The notes beneath the pieces were generated by a model that was not told the origin of the DNA, searched no databases, and saw only the letters and a program-made list of their open reading frames with translations. From Streptomyces sp. NBC_01551 (lineage in GTDB: Bacteria; Actinomycetota; Actinomycetes; Streptomycetales; Streptomycetaceae), in contig NZ_JAPEPX010000001.1 in NCBI RefSeq assembly GCF_026339935.1, forward strand, positions 4,397,501 to 4,461,500: DNA of 64,000 bases, given 5' to 3'. The position numbers and the translations under genes are program-made. This document shows positions 34,432 through 44,088 of this stretch, piece after piece. Each line of letters begins with the position of its first letter. Position 1 is the first letter of the stretch.

Positions 34432-35145
34432 TCAGAGGCCGAGAAGCCAGCGCCCGCCGCCGATCAGGGAGCACAGCGCGACGGCGTGGAAGAGGAACAG
34501 CCAGACCAGCGGGTGCACATGGGTGAGGCGGCCCAGCTGGTCCGCGTCGGAGTCGGGTGCTCCGCCGTGCCGGCGTTTGGCCTGAAGTTCGAAGACCGGC
34601 CGGACCCCGCCCAGCAGCAGGAACCACACCACGGCGTACGCGAAAGCCGCCTGGACCTCGGCCGGGGCCAGCCAGGACACCAGCACGAACGCCGCGCCGG
34701 TGAGGACGACCGTCAGCGCCCCGTACGCGTTGCGGATCATCACCAGCATCGCCACCAGCAGCGCGGTCGCCGCCCACAGCAGCAGGGTGATCCGGTGCGC
34801 CGACAGCAGCGCGGCCCCGCCGAGGCCCAGCAGCGAGGGCGCCGTGTATCCGGCGGCGGCGGTCAGGATCATGCCGAGGCCGGTCGGCTTGCCGCGGCTG
34901 ACGGTGACGCCGCTGGTGTCCGAGTGCAGCCGTATCCCGTCCAGGCTCCGGCCGGTCAGCAGAGCGAGCAGCCCGTGCCCGCCCTCGTGCGCGATGGTCA
35001 CGGCGTTGCGGGACAGCCGCCACAGCGGGCGGGGGCCCACGGCGGTCAACGCGACCAGGCCCGTCACGATCACCAGCCACAGTTCGGGCGGGGTCTGTAT
35101 GCCCGTGAGCCGGTCCCACAGGCCGGCGGGCGTGGTGCTGTCCAT
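34432..35145 (-). CDS. M50-family (M50B-like) membrane metalloprotease
   Basis: A 237-aa protein with [13 protein letters not shown] (zinc HEXXH type) at about 53 and about six membrane segments. [26 protein letters not shown] is the second conserved block. Such small M50 proteins cut within membranes or remain uncharacterised, and the substrate is unknown. The start is ATG 35145, with the divergent SRAP gene 53 bp away. Confidence 0.88.
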   Translation of the reverse strand: MDSTTPAGLWDRLTGIQTPPELWLVIVTGLVALTAVGPRPLWRLSRNAVTIAHEGGHGLLALLTGRSLDGIRLHSDTSGVTVSRGKPTGLGMILTAAAGYTAPSLLGLGGAALLSAHRITLLLWAATALLVAMLVMIRNAYGALTVVLTGAAFVLVSWLAPAEVQAAFAYAVVWFLLLGGVRPVFELQAKRRHGGAPDSDADQLGRLTHVHPLVWLFLFHAVALCSLIGGGRWLLGL

Positions 35146-35198
35146 AGAGTGGCGGACTCCTTGCGGTGGTGGACGGGTGCCGTGGCAGTGTGGCAGCC

Positions 35199-36014
35199 AT
35201 GTGCGGACGGTATGCAGCGAGTCGTGGACCCGAGGATCTGGTGAAGCTCTTCGGCGTCGAGAAGTGGGAGCCCGAGGAGACGCTGGCCCCCGACTGGAAC
35301 GTGGCGCCGACCAAGGAGGTCCACGTCGTTCTCGACCGTCCCGTGAAAGACGCCGCGGACCCGCGTCCGGTTCGTCAGCTGCGCGTGCTGAGGTGGGGAC
35401 TCGTCCCGTCCTGGGCCAAGAGCCCCGAGGGCGCCGCCCGGATGATCAACGCCCGGTCCGAGACCCTCGCCGAGAAGCCGTCCTTCCGCCGCCCGTTCGC
35501 GCAGCGCCGCTGCATCATCCCCGCCGACGGCTACTACGAGTGGGTCACCGCCCACGACGAACGGCAGCTGGAGGTCGAGGGCAAGAAGAAACGGGCCCGC
35601 AAGCAGCCCTACTTCGTGCTCCCCGCCGACGGCACCGTCTTCGCGATGGCCGGGATATACGAGTTCTGGCGCGACCGGACCCTGCCCGACGAGCACCCGA
35701 CGGCCTGGTGGGTCACCTGCTCGGTGATCACCACCGAGGCGGAGACCGAGCCGCTGGCGGTGGCCCCCGCCGACGGGCCGGGCTCCCTCTCGGCCATCCA
35801 CCCCCGGATGCCGGTGATGCTCACCCCGGACAAGTGGGATCCCTGGCTGGACCCGGCCCGGAACGACCCCGACGAGCTCCAGGACCTGCTGGCACCGCCG
35901 CCGGGCGGGCTGATGCGGGCCTACCCGGTGTCCACCGCCGTGAGCAACGTCCGCAACAACGGGCCCGAGCTGCTGACGGAGCTGGCCGCGCCGGAGGAGG
36001 CGACCCTGTTCTGA
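35199..36014 (+). CDS. SRAP-domain protein (HMCES/YedK family)
   Basis: A 271-aa protein with the full SRAP catalytic set: C2 (MCGRY, cross-link nucleophile after Met removal), N34 (NVAPT), E114 (GYYEW) and H201 (SAIHPRMP). The family shields abasic sites in single-stranded DNA through a covalent DNA link. It carries an insertion rich in Lys/Arg (GKKKRARKQ) near 129. ATG 35199 has no clear ribosome site, so it is probably leaderless, and the reading frame must start at the Met before C2. Confidence 0.93.
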   Translation: MCGRYAASRGPEDLVKLFGVEKWEPEETLAPDWNVAPTKEVHVVLDRPVKDAADPRPVRQLRVLRWGLVPSWAKSPEGAARMINARSETLAEKPSFRRPFAQRRCIIPADGYYEWVTAHDERQLEVEGKKKRARKQPYFVLPADGTVFAMAGIYEFWRDRTLPDEHPTAWWVTCSVITTEAETEPLAVAPADGPGSLSAIHPRMPVMLTPDKWDPWLDPARNDPDELQDLLAPPPGGLMRAYPVSTAVSNVRNNGPELLTELAAPEEATLF

Positions 36015-36031
36015 CCCGGCATGATCGGCGC

Positions 36032-36688
36032 ATGACCACGCGTACCGAGAGTGTCGACACCCCGGCGGGCGAGGCCCGCGTCACCTGGCACCCGGCGGCC
36101 GGCGGCCCGGCCCGGCTGGTGCTCGCCGTCAGCCACGGGGCCGGCGGCGGCATCGAGGCGCGGGACCTGCGGGCGCTGGCGGCCGCGCTGCCCGCCCGCG
36201 GCGTCACGGTGGCCCTGGTCGAGCAGCCCTGGCGGGTGGCCGGCAAGAAGGTCGCCGCCGCGCCCAAGGTGCTCGACGAGGGCTGGCGCGGGCTGTGGCC
36301 GGCGCTGGCGCGACCCGGGCTGCCGGTGGTGGCCGGCGGGCGCAGCGCCGGGGCCCGGGTGGCGTGCCGGACCGCCGCCGATCTGGACGCGGCCGCCGTG
36401 CTGGCGCTGTCCTTCCCGCTGCACCCGCCGGGCCGGCCGGAGAAGTCCCGGGCCGGGGAGCTGCTGGGCGCCGGGCGGCCCACGCTGGTGGTGCAGGGCG
36501 GCCGGGACCCGTTCGGGCGCCCCGAGGAGTTCCCGCCGCCGGCCGGCGGGGATCCGTACCGGCTCGTGGAGGTCCCGTACGGCGACCACGGCTTCGCGGT
36601 GCCGAAGAAGGCGGACCTCACGCAGGACGAGGCCCTCGCGGTGATCACGGAGAACGTCGCCGAATGGCTCGCGGGACTCCCGCTCTGA
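36032..36688 (+). CDS. Alpha/beta hydrolase (KANL3/Tex30 type)
   Basis: A 218-aa protein with the hydrolase layout SHGAGGGIEARDL (oxyanion region), GGRSAGARVA (nucleophile elbow), VVQGGRDPFG (acid) and YGDHGF (histidine). All three catalytic parts are present. The substrate is unknown. It starts 17 bp after the SRAP stop and is probably cotranscribed. It ends about 180 bp before sigR. Confidence 0.88.
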   Translation: MTTRTESVDTPAGEARVTWHPAAGGPARLVLAVSHGAGGGIEARDLRALAAALPARGVTVALVEQPWRVAGKKVAAAPKVLDEGWRGLWPALARPGLPVVAGGRSAGARVACRTAADLDAAAVLALSFPLHPPGRPEKSRAGELLGAGRPTLVVQGGRDPFGRPEEFPPPAGGDPYRLVEVPYGDHGFAVPKKADLTQDEALAVITENVAEWLAGLPL

Positions 36689-36794
36689 GCGCGTCTTCGA
36701 GGGCGACCTGACATATCCCGGGGTGATCCGCGTCACCGTCGCCGCGGAATCCGCCGGACGGCCCGGAAACGGGCCGCAAACCCGTGCCGCGCCT

Positions 36795-36824
36795 GGGAAT
36801 GCGCCGCCCGGTCGGGCTGTTGAC
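36795..36824 (+). promoter_or_regulatory. SigR-dependent p2 promoter of sigR-rsrA
   Basis: GGGAAT (36795-36800), 18-bp spacer, GTTGAC (36819-36824). It matches the SigR consensus GGAAT-N18-GTT exactly and has the spacing of the mrx1 site. In S. coelicolor, sigR p2 is autoregulated and makes the transcript for the longer unstable SigR'. Confidence 0.85.
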
Positions 36825-36870
36825 CCACATGTCGGAACGCACAGGGAATTCGTCGGAGGAGAGGGAGCGC

Positions 36871-37680
36871 ATGCCCCAGGTCATCAGCCAGAACCGTCCG
36901 CAGGCCGCTGACCTGGACTGGACGGTGCTCCCCGCGCCCAAGCGCGGTCGGCTTCGGGCGGCGGAAGCCCGGGATGGTCGACTATTCTCCGATTCGAGCG
37001 GGTCCGCTTTCGGCCCCGCCACGCAGTCGGAGGAGGTGGGTCCTGTCGCTGGGACCGACGAAGGCCACGCGGAGGAGACGACCCCGGAGCGCAACGCGCG
37101 CTTCGAGCGGGACGCCCTCGGCTACCTCGACCAGATGTACTCGGCCGCGCTGCGCATGACGCGCAATCCGGCCGACGCCGAGGACCTGGTCCAGGAGACG
37201 TACGCGAAGGCATACGCGTCCTTCCACCAGTTCCGCGAGGGCACCAACCTGAAGGCGTGGCTCTACCGCATTCTGACCAACACGTTCATCAACTCCTACC
37301 GCAAGAAGCAGCGCGAACCCCAGCGCAGCGCGGCCGAGGAGATCGAGGACTGGCAGCTCGCGCGGGCCGAGTCGCACATGTCGACCGGTTTGCGTTCCGC
37401 CGAATCGCAGGCGCTCGACCACCTGCCCGATTCGGATGTGAAAGAAGCGCTGCAAGCCATCCCGGAGGAGTTCCGCATCGCGGTCTATCTTGCCGACGTA
37501 GAGGGCTTTGCGTACAAGGAGATCGCGGACATCATGGGTACACCCATCGGTACGGTCATGTCGCGACTGCACCGTGGCCGCCGTCAACTCCGCGGAATGC
37601 TGGAGGACTATGCCCGTGAGCGCGGGCTGGTCCCCGCCGGCGCGGGAGAGTCGAACGACCTGAAAGGCTCGGGCTCATGA
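36871..37680 (+). CDS. sigR: ECF RNA polymerase sigma factor SigR (long SigR' frame)
   Basis: A 269-aa long form. The conserved sigma factor begins about residue 56. Region 2 is visible in [34 protein letters not shown] and [21 protein letters not shown], and region 4 in [42 protein letters not shown]. Known role: directs thiol-oxidative stress genes and is held by RsrA. Two products are known from this gene: stable SigR from an internal start (here GTG 37036) and SigR' with an N-terminal extension marked for Clp degradation. ATG 36871 follows GGAGAGGGAG; ATG 36829 is another upstream option. It overlaps rsrA by 4 bp. Confidence 0.93.
   Translation: MPQVISQNRPQAADLDWTVLPAPKRGRLRAAEARDGRLFSDSSGSAFGPATQSEEVGPVAGTDEGHAEETTPERNARFERDALGYLDQMYSAALRMTRNPADAEDLVQETYAKAYASFHQFREGTNLKAWLYRILTNTFINSYRKKQREPQRSAAEEIEDWQLARAESHMSTGLRSAESQALDHLPDSDVKEALQAIPEEFRIAVYLADVEGFAYKEIADIMGTPIGTVMSRLHRGRRQLRGMLEDYARERGLVPAGAGESNDLKGSGS
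37036..37680 (+). other. sigR: Internal start frame for short stable SigR
   Basis: GTG 37036 ([10 protein letters not shown]) is preceded by GGAGGAG with very short spacing. It yields 214 aa containing all sigma regions. It corresponds to the main SigR start known from S. coelicolor, while 36871 gives SigR'. Confidence 0.7.
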
Positions 37681-38000
37681 GCTGCGGAGAGCCGCACGAG
37701 ACGGAGTGCTCTGAGGTCCTGGACCACCTTTATGAGTTCCTCGACCACGAGATGCCGGACAGCGACTGCACGAAGTTCGAGACACACTTCGGCGAGTGCA
37801 ATCCCTGCCTGGAGAAGTACGGCCTCGAAAAGGCCGTGAAGAAGCTGGTGAAGCGCTGCTGCGGGTCGGACGACGTGCCGACCGACCTGCGTTCCAAGGT
37901 GATGGGCCGGATCGAGCTGATCCGCTCGGGACAAGCCGTGCCCGAAGGTGACATCACCGATGTCGCGGCCGGGCCGCCCGCGAGTCCGGCGACCGGTTAG
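37677..38000 (+). CDS. rsrA: Zinc-binding redox anti-sigma factor RsrA
   Basis: A 107-aa ZAS-family protein. Cysteines C3, C11, C31, C41, C44, C61, C62 and H37 are placed as in the S. coelicolor protein, with C11, H37, C41 and C44 forming the zinc/redox site (HFGECNPC). Reduced RsrA binds SigR; disulfide formation releases zinc and SigR. The ATGA overlap with sigR couples their translation. A long hairpin follows the gene. Confidence 0.96.
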   Translation: MSCGEPHETECSEVLDHLYEFLDHEMPDSDCTKFETHFGECNPCLEKYGLEKAVKKLVKRCCGSDDVPTDLRSKVMGRIELIRSGQAVPEGDITDVAAGPPASPATG

Positions 38001-38027
38001 CCGCGTTCGCCCGCAGTTGTCGAACAC

Positions 38028-38078
38028 ACGCCCCCGGAAGGGCACTTCGTTCACCCGAAGGTGCTAATCCGGGGGCGT
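38028..38078 (+). terminator. Branched hairpin after rsrA
   Basis: The outer 11-bp stem ACGCCCCCGGA/TCCGGGGGCGT encloses a second stem (CACTTCG with CCGAAGGTG, imperfect). There is no T-rich tail, so termination strength is uncertain. Confidence 0.6.
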
Positions 38079-38173
38079 CCGCATGGCCCAGTGCGAAGTT
38101 GTGGCCCGCCGGGCGCGGGCCCCGCCTTATTCTCCCCAGTCGGTGCCGCTTCGATCGCGGGGAGGAGAGCGCC

Positions 38174-39643
38174 ATGCGGGGAATTGCGCCGGCGGCGCGC
38201 GGCTGTGTCCTGTTCGCCGTCCTCGCCGCGCTCGCGTGCGCCGCTCCCGCCTTCGCGCGCCCCGGTACGCCGTGGCCGGCCGTGGCCGTGCTCGCGGTCC
38301 TCTACGCCGGGTGCGAACTGGTGAAGGTCTGCCCGTCGCTCGGGCGGCGGGTGCCCGAGGGCATCGGCTCCTTCTTCCCCGTGCTGCTGGCCGCCGTGTT
38401 CCTGCTGCCGCCGGCCGCCGCCGCGCTCGTGGCGCTGCCCGGCGGGTACGCGGCGGCGGTGGCCGAGCGGCCCGTGCGGGTGCGCCGGGTGTGGCACGCG
38501 GCGCAGCAGGCGGTCGCCGCCTGGACCGCGGGCCAGGTGTTCGGGCTGCTGAACGGCCCGGCCGCGCTGGGCGCGGGCCCCGGCAGCACCGCCGGGCCCC
38601 CCGGTACGGCCGGGTGGGTCGCGGACTTCCCGTACGCGCTGCTCCCGGCGGCGGCCGCCGCCGTCGCGTTCTGCCTGGTGCTGACCGCGCTGGACGGGGC
38701 GATCCTGGCCGCCGTCGAACGCCGGCCCGCCGCGACCGTCCGGCGGGGGCCGCCGATACCGGTCAGGTCCCTGGTCCCGCACTGCGTCCACGGCCTGGCC
38801 GGGCTGATGATGGCCGTCATGTGGCGCAGCCCGTACGGGCTCCCGGCGGCGCTGCTGGTGCTGCTGCCGATGTACGTCTCCTGCTGGGTGTTCGCCCAGT
38901 ACCACCGCGAGCGCGCCGCGCACCGGGCCACGATCCGGGCGCTGGTCCAGGCCGTGGACATCAAGGACCGCTATACGCGCGGGCACAGCGAGCGGGTCGG
39001 CCAGGCCTCCGCGATGATCGCCCGCGAGCTGGGGATGGCCGGGGAGCGGCTGGAGGTCGTCCGGATCGCCGGGATCCTGCACGACGTCGGGAAACTCGGC
39101 GTACCGACCCGGCTGCTGCGCAAGGACGGGCCGCTGACCCCCGAGGAGCGGCGGGTCATCGAACTGCACCCCGAGTACGGGCACGAGATGGTGCGGGGCA
39201 TCGGCTTCCTCGGGGAGGCCCGGTCCGCGATCCTGCACCACCACGAGCGGGTCGACGGCTCGGGCTATCCCTACGGGCTGTCCGGTGCGCAGATCCCTGA
39301 ACTGGCCCGGGTGGTGGCGGTGGCCGACGCGTTCGACGCGATGACCTCGACCCGCTCGTACAGCCGGGCGCGGCCGGTGCCGGCCGCCCTGGCCGAGCTG
39401 GAACGGTGCGCGGGGGCGCAGTTCGACCCGGCGATGGTGAACGCCCTGGTGGACGCCGTCGGCCGGCACGGCTGGCACCCGGTCGTCACCTCCGACGAGA
39501 ACCTCCAGGTGATCCCGGCCGCTCCGGCCGTCGCAGCCCCGGCGGCGCCCCCGGCCACCACCATCACCCCGGACGCCGCCCCGGCCGTGAAGCCGTCCGG
39601 GCTGGTCGGCAGCCGGCCCCGGGAGCGCGGGGGCGGGGGATGA
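38174..39643 (+). CDS. Membrane HD-GYP domain protein
   Basis: A 489-aa protein. About six membrane segments fill the first 250 residues (GCVLFAVLAALACAAPAFA onward). The HD-GYP domain has TRGHSERVGQASAMIA, the HD pair at H303-D304 (ILHDVGKLGV), LHPEYGHEM, HHHERVDGSGYPYG with GYP at 364-366, and ADAFDAMTSTRSY. All metal ligands appear intact. HD-GYP proteins hydrolyse cyclic di-GMP. Here the membrane part would be the sensor, which is inference. GGGAGGAGAG precedes ATG 38174. It overlaps the next gene by ATGA. Confidence 0.9.
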   Translation: MRGIAPAARGCVLFAVLAALACAAPAFARPGTPWPAVAVLAVLYAGCELVKVCPSLGRRVPEGIGSFFPVLLAAVFLLPPAAAALVALPGGYAAAVAERPVRVRRVWHAAQQAVAAWTAGQVFGLLNGPAALGAGPGSTAGPPGTAGWVADFPYALLPAAAAAVAFCLVLTALDGAILAAVERRPAATVRRGPPIPVRSLVPHCVHGLAGLMMAVMWRSPYGLPAALLVLLPMYVSCWVFAQYHRERAAHRATIRALVQAVDIKDRYTRGHSERVGQASAMIARELGMAGERLEVVRIAGILHDVGKLGVPTRLLRKDGPLTPEERRVIELHPEYGHEMVRGIGFLGEARSAILHHHERVDGSGYPYGLSGAQIPELARVVAVADAFDAMTSTRSYSRARPVPAALAELERCAGAQFDPAMVNALVDAVGRHGWHPVVTSDENLQVIPAAPAVAAPAAPPATTITPDAAPAVKPSGLVGSRPRERGGGG

Positions 39644-41004
39644 GGGCGTGGGCCGTGTGGGCGGTGCGGGGGGCCGCCGGGGCGCTGACCCTCGCCGGGC
39701 TGGGGCACACGCTGTGGCACGGGATCGCCGAGCCGGGCATCGCCCTCGCCTTCGGCGCCCTCGTCACGCTCGGGGAGCTCGCCCGCCGGGACCGGGGCGA
39801 CGAGCACCGGGCCGGCGTCCCTCGCGGGGACGGCCGCCGCAGCGGCGCAGGACACCGCGACGGACTCCACCGCGGCGACCACCGCGACGCCGTCGGTCCG
39901 TTCGCCGCCGGGGACCGGGGGCCCGCGCCGCTCGGCTCCGCCGCGGCATTCGCGTACGCCCTGCTCGGCCAGGCCGCCGGGCATCCCACCCGGCACGGGG
40001 CGCTCCAGGTCGTGGCCGTCGTGGTCGCCGCCGCCCTCGCCGGGACCGTCCCGCACATCGCCCGGGGCCGCGGCCCCGCCCTCGACCACGTGGCCCGCCG
40101 GGTACTGACCGTCGCCTTCGCCGCCGCCTGTTTCCAGCCGCTGTACAACTCGGGCCGGCTCGAGGACTGGACCGGGCAGGGCCCGTACCTCGTCGGCTTC
40201 CTGGTCGGCCTGCTGGGCTTGACCGCCCTGTGCGACGCCGTGCTCGCCGCCGCCCTCGCCGCGTCCGGGACCGGGTGGCCGTACGGCCCGCTGCTGCGCG
40301 AGGAGCTGCGCGCCCGGCCCGGCATCGGCTCCGCGATCTGCGCCACCGGCGTGGTCATGGCGCTCGGCGTCGCGGTGGCCGGGCTGTGGGCCCTGCCCGT
40401 GTTCTGCGTGCCGCTGCTGCTGACCCAGATGTCCTTCCACCGGATCACCGCGATCCGCACCACCTACCGCCAGACCATCACCTCGCTCGCCCGGGCCACC
40501 GAGATCGCCGGCTACACCCGGCCCGGCCACTCCCGCCGGGTCGCGGCCCTGAGCCGCGCCGTCGGCCGGGAGCTGGGGCTGTCCGAGCGGGAGCTCACGG
40601 TGCTGGAGTACGCGGCCCTGATGCACGACATCGGGCAGCTCTCCCTCGTCGACCCCGTCCCGGAGGGGGCCACGGCCGAGCTGCCCGCCGCCGAGGCCCG
40701 CCGGATCGCGGAGCTCGGCGGGGAGGTGGCCCGCCGGACCGGGGTGCCGGCCGAGGTCGCGGTCGTGGTGGAACTCCAGGCGGACCCGTACCGGCGCCAG
40801 CCCGTCGCCGCGCGGATCGTGCGCGCCGTCAACGCGTACGACGACCTGCTGGGGGCGGCCCGTCACCCGGGCGGCTCACTGGCCGCCCTGGAGCAGCTCA
40901 GGCTGGGCACGGGGCGGGACTACCACCCCGAGGTCGTGGAGTCTTTGGCGAGGGTTCTGGCCAGGGGCGGACGTGCCAGAGTTGTTCCCGTCCCACCGGG
41001 GTAA
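39640..41004 (+). CDS. Membrane HD-domain protein, degenerate HD-GYP paralogue
   Basis: A 454-aa protein overlapping the HD-GYP gene by 4 bp, with a similar plan: a multi-span N-terminal half, then TRPGHSRRVAALSRAVGRELGL and LMHDIGQLSL (H329-D330). The region that should carry HHHER-GYP reads VVELQADPYRRQP, so the GYP motif and nearby histidines are missing. Catalysis is therefore doubtful, and a sensory or regulatory partner of the first protein is plausible. It includes an Arg/Asp/His/Gly-rich insert after the first membrane segments. Confidence 0.85.
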   Translation: MRAWAVWAVRGAAGALTLAGLGHTLWHGIAEPGIALAFGALVTLGELARRDRGDEHRAGVPRGDGRRSGAGHRDGLHRGDHRDAVGPFAAGDRGPAPLGSAAAFAYALLGQAAGHPTRHGALQVVAVVVAAALAGTVPHIARGRGPALDHVARRVLTVAFAAACFQPLYNSGRLEDWTGQGPYLVGFLVGLLGLTALCDAVLAAALAASGTGWPYGPLLREELRARPGIGSAICATGVVMALGVAVAGLWALPVFCVPLLLTQMSFHRITAIRTTYRQTITSLARATEIAGYTRPGHSRRVAALSRAVGRELGLSERELTVLEYAALMHDIGQLSLVDPVPEGATAELPAAEARRIAELGGEVARRTGVPAEVAVVVELQADPYRRQPVAARIVRAVNAYDDLLGAARHPGGSLAALEQLRLGTGRDYHPEVVESLARVLARGGRARVVPVPPG

Positions 41005-41117
41005 CCCATGGGTAATGAGCGGCCGTCCGAGCGGGCATGGTTGGATGCCAGTAAGAGTGTCAGTGTGTCCGTGAGAGTGTCCGCAAGGCTGCACCGTTGG
41101 ACCGGCAGGCGGGAATC

Positions 41118-42104
41118 GTGAGGATCTTCGGGAAGGTACGGCATCGGCCCTCCGCCTCGTGGCGGCAGGCCACCGACCGCGCGTTCACGCTGATCGGCGA
41201 CGGTCGGTACGAGGACGCGGGCGCACTCCTGACCCGGGCGGCGGACCTGGAGCCCTGGCTGTCGGAGTCCTGGTTCAACCTGGCGCTGCTCCACAAGTTC
41301 CGGCACGACTGGGAACAGGCGCGGGCCGCCGGGCTGCGCGCCGTGGCCCTGCTGGACCGAGAGACCGGCGCCCCGGACTGGTGGAACGTCGGGATCGCCG
41401 CGACCGCGCTCCAGGACTGGCCGCTGGCCCGCCGCGCCTGGCAGGCGTACGGGCTGAAGGTGCCCGGGGAGGCCGCCGGGAACGGCGAGCCCGTCGGCAT
41501 GGAGCTGGGCAGCGCCGCCGTACGGCTGTCGCCGGAGGGCGAGGCCGAGGTGGTGTGGGGCCGCAGGCTGGACCCGGCGCGGATGGAGGTCCTGTCGATC
41601 CCGCTGCCCTCGTCCGGGCGGCGCTGGGGCGAGGTGGTCCTGCACGACGGGGTGCCGCACGGCGAGCGGGTCACCGCGGCCGGGCCCTCGTACCCCGTCT
41701 TCGACGAGATCGAGCTGTGGGCCCCCTCACCGGTGCCGACCTGGGTCGTGCTGCTGGAGGCGGCCGGCGAGGCGGACCGCGACGCCCTGGAGCAGCTGGC
41801 CTCGGACGCCGGGTTCGCCGCGGAGGACTGGTCCTCGTCGGTGCGGCTGCTGTGCCGGACCTGCTCGGAGAGCGCGATGCCGAGCGGCGAGGGCGACGGG
41901 GAGCACCTGGACCCGCACGACCACAGCGAACCGGGGCACCCCGGGCCGCTGGGCCACCGTACGGCCGGGTCGGGCTCGCTGTGGGTCCCCGAGCGCGAGT
42001 GCGGGATCGCGGCGCCGGCCGGACTGGTGCGCGGACTGCTCGACGGCTGGGTCGCGGACAGCCCGGACACCCGGGAGTGGCGGGATCTCGAAGAAGTCTG
42101 CTGA
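41118..42104 (+). CDS. Tetratricopeptide repeat protein
   Basis: A 328-aa protein. Residues about 10-110 hold TPR-like helices ([65 protein letters not shown]). The rest is a conserved actinobacterial domain of unknown role, with CRTC near 250 and an Asp/His/Glu-rich stretch ([18 protein letters not shown]) that could bind metal. GTG 41118 is chosen over TTG 41097 for its GCGGGAA site. It is followed by peptide deformylase. Confidence 0.82.
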   Translation: MRIFGKVRHRPSASWRQATDRAFTLIGDGRYEDAGALLTRAADLEPWLSESWFNLALLHKFRHDWEQARAAGLRAVALLDRETGAPDWWNVGIAATALQDWPLARRAWQAYGLKVPGEAAGNGEPVGMELGSAAVRLSPEGEAEVVWGRRLDPARMEVLSIPLPSSGRRWGEVVLHDGVPHGERVTAAGPSYPVFDEIELWAPSPVPTWVVLLEAAGEADRDALEQLASDAGFAAEDWSSSVRLLCRTCSESAMPSGEGDGEHLDPHDHSEPGHPGPLGHRTAGSGSLWVPERECGIAAPAGLVRGLLDGWVADSPDTREWRDLEEVC

Positions 42105-42187
42105 GCCGGGGCCGTAGGCTGTACGGGCACATCGGTGGCCATCGGCGACCACGGGTGAACGGGACTTACGGAAGGCGTACGGCGGAC

Positions 42188-42832
42188 ATGGCGCAGCAGG
42201 AGAACGAGGTTGTCGGTGTGGTCGAGGCCGTGAACGACGGGTACGTGGTGGACACCGAGAACTGTGCGGAGCGCGAGCTCGCCCACCGCGAGCGCGGCAC
42301 CGCCCGCCCGATCACCGTCGTCGGCAACCCGGTCCTGCACCGGGAGTGCAAGGACGTCACCGAGTTCGGCGACGAGCTGGCGCAGCTGATCGACGACATG
42401 TTCGCCAGCCAGAAGGCCGCCGAGGGCGTGGGCCTGGCCGCGAACCAGATCGGCGTGGACGCCAAGGTCTTCGTCTACGACTGCCCGGACGACGACGGCG
42501 TGCGGCACACCGGCGTCGTGATCAACCCGAAGCTGATCGAGCTGCCGGCCGCCACCCGCGTCCTGGACGACTCGAACGAGGGCTGCCTGTCGGTCCCGAC
42601 CGCGTACGCCGCGCTGGCGCGCCCGGACTACGCCGAGGTCGAGGGCCAGGACGCGCAGGGCAACCCGATCAAGGTGCGCGGCACGGGCTACTTCGCGCGC
42701 TGCCTCCAGCACGAGACGGACCACCTGTACGGGTACCTGTACATCGACCGCCTCTCCAAGCGCGACCGCAAGGACGCGCTGCGGCAGATGGAAGAGGGCA
42801 CCCCGCGCTACGAGACGGTCCCCAACGCCTAA
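42188..42832 (+). CDS. def: Peptide deformylase
   Basis: A 214-aa iron/zinc hydrolase removing formyl groups from new proteins. The three motifs are intact: [10 protein letters not shown] (80-89), EGCLSVP with metal C133, and QHETDHLYG with H175, E176 and H179. An N-terminal extension of about 35 residues is present compared with short deformylases. The start is ATG 42188. The 3' end overlaps the convergent GlxA-type gene by 4 bp. Confidence 0.95.
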   Translation: MAQQENEVVGVVEAVNDGYVVDTENCAERELAHRERGTARPITVVGNPVLHRECKDVTEFGDELAQLIDDMFASQKAAEGVGLAANQIGVDAKVFVYDCPDDDGVRHTGVVINPKLIELPAATRVLDDSNEGCLSVPTAYAALARPDYAEVEGQDAQGNPIKVRGTGYFARCLQHETDHLYGYLYIDRLSKRDRKDALRQMEEGTPRYETVPNA

Positions 42833-43797
42833 GCCACCGCCCGCGGGCCGCGGAACGCGCGCCGGAAGGCGTTCGGCGTGGTGCCCAGGGTGCGCAGGAA
42901 GTGGTGGCGCAGGGCTGCCGCGTTGCCGAAGCCGCAGCGGCCGGCGATCGCGTCGACCGTGTCGTCCGTGGCCTCCAGGAGCTCCTGCGCCAGCAGCACG
43001 CGCTGGCGCAGCACCCACTGGTAGGGGGTGGTCCCGGTCTCCTGGAGGAAGCGGCGGGCGAAGGTGCGCGGGGACATCGCGGCGCGCTCCGCGAGCTGCT
43101 CGACGGTGATCTCGTCCTCCAGGTGACGGGCCATCCAGCCGATCACCTCGCCCACCGTGTCGCACTCCGTGCGCGGCAGCGGCCGCCGGATGAACTGGGC
43201 CTGGCCGCCGTCGCGGTGCGGCGGGACGACCATCCGCCGCGCGATGACGTTGGCCACCTCGGCCCCGTGCTCCTGGCGGACCACGTGCAGGCACGCGTCG
43301 ATGCCCGAGGCCGTGCCCGCGGCGGTGATCACCGGCCCCTCGTCCACGTACAGCACGTCGGGGTCCACCTTGGCCTTCGGGAAGCGCCGGACCAGCGCCG
43401 GGGTGTGCATCCAGTGCGTGGTGCAGCGCCGGCCGTCCAGCAGCCCGGCGGCGCCCAGCACGAAGGCCCCGCTGCACACGCTCAGCACCCGCGCGCCCCG
43501 GTCCACGGCCCGGCGCAGCGCCGCCAGCAGCGGCTCCGGGTACTCCCGCGTCGGCGCCGCGCGGTCGGCGGGCACGCAGATCAGGTCCGCGCTCTCCAGC
43601 CGCTCCAGCCCGTGCGGGACGACGATGTCGAAGTGCCCGTCGCCGGTGGGGGAGCGCCGGTCCTCCGCCGTGCACACGGCGAAGTCGTACACCGGCAGCC
43701 CCATCTCGCTGCGGTCGACCCCGAAGACCTCGCAGAAGATGCCCAGCTCGAAGGGGGCGACGCCATTGACGAGGGCCACGGCCACGTTGTTCAGCAT
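42829..43797 (-). CDS. GlxA-family regulator (DJ-1/PfpI plus AraC domains)
   Basis: A 322-aa protein. The N-terminal DJ-1/PfpI-like domain has [24 protein letters not shown], with a Cys at the nucleophile elbow. The C-terminal AraC double helix-turn-helix has [28 protein letters not shown] and [27 protein letters not shown]. The effector and targets are unknown. The start is ATG 43797, divergent from the small membrane-protein gene at 43879. Confidence 0.92.
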   Translation of the reverse strand: MLNNVAVALVNGVAPFELGIFCEVFGVDRSEMGLPVYDFAVCTAEDRRSPTGDGHFDIVVPHGLERLESADLICVPADRAAPTREYPEPLLAALRRAVDRGARVLSVCSGAFVLGAAGLLDGRRCTTHWMHTPALVRRFPKAKVDPDVLYVDEGPVITAAGTASGIDACLHVVRQEHGAEVANVIARRMVVPPHRDGGQAQFIRRPLPRTECDTVGEVIGWMARHLEDEITVEQLAERAAMSPRTFARRFLQETGTTPYQWVLRQRVLLAQELLEATDDTVDAIAGRCGFGNAAALRHHFLRTLGTTPNAFRRAFRGPRAVA

Positions 43798-43878
43798 GAC
43801 TCCAGTGTGGCAGTAATTCGACCTTTCATGACAGTCCTGCCACTGTCCGGGTTTCGCCGCACTGGGGAGAGTGGAGTC

Positions 43879-44088
43879 ATGAACACGTTCCTCGACTACC
43901 TCGTCGTCCTCGCCATCGCCGCCTTCCTCCTCGGCCCCGCGCTCTACGGCGCGCTGCGCGACCGCCGCATCGACGGGCAGCTACGCGCGGCCAAGCAGCG
44001 CGCGCAGATCATCCGGGAGGGGCATGGGAGTGCGCAGCCCCGCCGCCGTACGCCCCGTGTTTCCGTACGGCACGCGCCCGGTCACTGA
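43879..44088 (+). CDS. Small single-span membrane protein
   Basis: A 69-aa protein with one membrane segment at 4-24 (FLDYLVVLAIAAFLLGPALYG) followed by a basic tail (RDRRIDGQLRAAKQRAQI). It has GGGGAGAGTGGAG before ATG 43879. Its last 108 bp overlap the opposite-strand DUF3703 gene, so the tail after about residue 34 may be less constrained. Function unknown. Confidence 0.65.
   Translation: MNTFLDYLVVLAIAAFLLGPALYGALRDRRIDGQLRAAKQRAQIIREGHGSAQPRRRTPRVSVRHAPGH

Noticed and set aside
36829..36870. ATG 36829 as the start of SigR'
   Set aside because: It lies almost at the predicted p2 transcription start and lacks a ribosome site, while ATG 36871 has one.
41060..43675. 871-codon minus-strand frame
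   Set aside because: Spans parts of three supported genes on both strands. It is a GC-bias artefact.
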